Source of the DNA: Bacteroidaceae bacterium
GTDB taxonomy: Bacteria > Bacteroidota > Bacteroidia > Bacteroidales > Barnesiellaceae_A
DNA: 6,637 bases
Direction of reading: 5' to 3'
NCBI GenBank assembly: GCA_017561285.1
Contig: JAFZDG010000015.1
Location: 1 to 6,637 of the forward strand
A model generated the notes under the pieces. It worked only from the letters and a program-made list of their open reading frames with translations, was not told where the DNA came from and did no database searches. Of this stretch, positions 6,253 through 6,637 are shown one piece after another. The position numbers were made by a program, and so were the translations under genes. Each line of letters starts with the position of its first letter. The stretch's first letter is position 1.

Positions 6253-6262
6253 TTTAATGGTA
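6248..6262. promoter_or_regulatory. Candidate HipB operator (TACCATT-T-AATGGTA)
   Basis: A perfect 7-bp inverted repeat with a one-base centre, covering the -33 element of the hip promoter. The TACC-N7-GGTA layout resembles the E. coli HipB operator TATCC-N8-GGATA in form. Five T residues follow on the plus strand, so it also looks like a small terminator, but no rightward gene would use one. Weaker dyad arms TACTA (6208-6212) and TAGTA (6234-6238) flank the -7 element and might be a second site. Confidence 0.55.
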
Positions 6263-6283
6263 TTTTTCTGCTATAAAATTCGT

Positions 6284-6348
6284 ACCGGCAGTTTGTATAC
6301 CGATTACCGCACAGTATGTGTGCTTCGGGGTGGCGATAATCTGTCGGT
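6284..6348. repeat. GC-richer imperfect dyad capable of nested stems
   Basis: The outer arms ACCGGCAG (6284-6291) and CTGTCGGT (6341-6348) pair over 8 positions with one G-T wobble. Inner ATTACCGC (6303-6310) and GCGATAAT (6333-6340) pair over 8 positions with one mismatch, and a further hairpin GCACA-GTATG-TGTGC occupies 6309-6323. TACCG occurs three times as a direct repeat on the left side (6283, 6298, 6305). Not a terminator or a tRNA. It may be a multi-site operator, a structured RNA or a repeated genomic element. Confidence 0.4.
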
Positions 6349-6445
6349 TTCATTTTGTTGCTTTGAAGTATGATAAAAGGCATAAATAGAAAATTTTAAT
6401 GTAGAAAAAACGCTGTGTAATGATGTCGGTTTTTGATATATTTCT

Positions 6446-6453
6446 TCACTTTG
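6446..6453 (+). promoter_or_regulatory. Weak -7 element for the right-edge HTH gene
   Basis: TCACTTTG differs from TAnnTTTG at one position and would start transcription near 6460, about 24 bases before the ATG at 6484. No TTTG is found at the expected -33 distance. Confidence 0.25.
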
Positions 6454-6483
6454 CAGGATTTAAAATCATTAATAAACAATAAA

Positions 6484-6637
6484 ATGAAAGATGTAAATTC
6501 ATTTAGTGCCGGTGAATGGTATTATTCAGGCCTACAGTTTAAAGCTTTTTTGAAACAACACAACATTTCGTACAAACAGGCAGCCGAAGCCATAGGTGTA
6601 AACAAAAACACAGTGGGCAAAGTGGTGCGAGGAGGCA
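6484..6637 (+). CDS. HTH (Xre/Cro-like) DNA-binding protein, 5' part only
   Basis: 51 complete codons and one extra base from the ATG at 6484 to the right edge; the rest is outside the window. Residues 18-51 have a helix-turn-helix pattern: QFKAFLKQHNISYKQAAEAI, then GVNKNTVGKVVRGG, with the Q-x-A...G-x-N-x-x-T-V spacing of Xre/Cro-CI domains. In Bacteroidales such N-termini often belong to phage-like or S24-peptidase-linked repressors, but the part that would decide this is missing. It is transcribed away from hipB and shares the intergenic region with it. The AT-rich ATAAACAATAAA before the start is usual for Bacteroidota, which rely little on Shine-Dalgarno pairing. Confidence 0.75.
   Translation, partial: MKDVNSFSAGEWYYSGLQFKAFLKQHNISYKQAAEAIGVNKNTVGKVVRGG

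Larger units (their letters stand above)
6196..6483. other. Divergent intergenic region between hipB and an HTH gene
   Basis: 288 bases. The hipB-proximal 70 bases hold the hip promoter and operator. Bases 6284-6348 are a GC-richer structured segment. Bases 6350-6483 are AT-rich with a weak promoter candidate for the rightward HTH gene. One short minus-strand frame (6213-6353, 46 codons, beginning MKPTDYRHPE) runs through the structured part, but it overlaps the hip promoter and operator and is not called as a gene. Confidence 0.6.

Noticed and set aside
1..6637. Insertion sequence, CRISPR array, integron attC site or long terminal direct repeats
   Set aside because: I looked on both strands and saw no transposase or integrase motifs, no regularly spaced repeats and no matching direct repeats around the hip operon.

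Overview
The window reads as a piece of an accessory region from a member of the Bacteroidota, most likely the order Bacteroidales. Three things point there. There are promoter-like sequences of the TAnnTTTG type, for example TATATTTG in front of hipB and TACCTTTG at 2882. Two protein types are favourites of gut and oral Bacteroidales: a FISUMP-like 'WIDLGLPSGTRWATCNIGAS' domain and a remnant of a BspA-type leucine-rich repeat protein. Classical Shine-Dalgarno sites are also largely absent. I cannot name the genus.

Left part (1-2456, minus strand): two exported-protein genes 26 bases apart, probably one operon. The first in transcription order encodes a 607-residue secreted protein with an N-terminal sandwich-like domain, three related repeats of about 85 residues and a C-terminal CAP/SCP domain. 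The second, cut by the left edge, encodes a signal peptide, a charged coiled coil, a Gln/Ser-rich linker and the start of a FISUMP-like domain. A candidate promoter lies at 2548-2579.

Middle (2457-3725): mostly intergenic. It holds a plus-strand promoter-like element, a doubtful 48-codon ORF, a perfect 8-bp inverted repeat ending two bases before a start codon, a 73-residue HTH-like orphan gene (3102-3323), and the stranded C-terminal 64 codons of a BspA-like LRR protein (3384-3578). It closes with a near-perfect 30-nt palindrome that is a convincing terminator for the minus-strand operon to its right.

Right part (3726-6195, minus strand): a compact three-gene unit, hipB - hipA - unknown gene. 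HipB (Xre-type DNA-binding antitoxin) overlaps HipA (Ser/Thr kinase toxin, full length, catalytic residues kept) by 17 bases. An 18-base gap leads to a strikingly AT-rich 288-codon gene of unknown function, and the terminator starts one base after its stop codon. A perfect 7-1-7 palindrome sits over the -33 position of the hip promoter and is a good candidate for the HipB operator. The expected logic is a type II toxin-antitoxin module that represses itself through HipB, with an extra co-transcribed gene whose role is open.

Right edge (6484-6637, plus strand): the first 51 codons of a second HTH-domain gene, divergent from hipB. The shared 288-base intergenic region contains the operator and an unexplained GC-richer structured segment (6284-6348). 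The least explained items are the third gene of the hip operon, the structured segment upstream of hipB, and the repeat architecture of the CAP protein.
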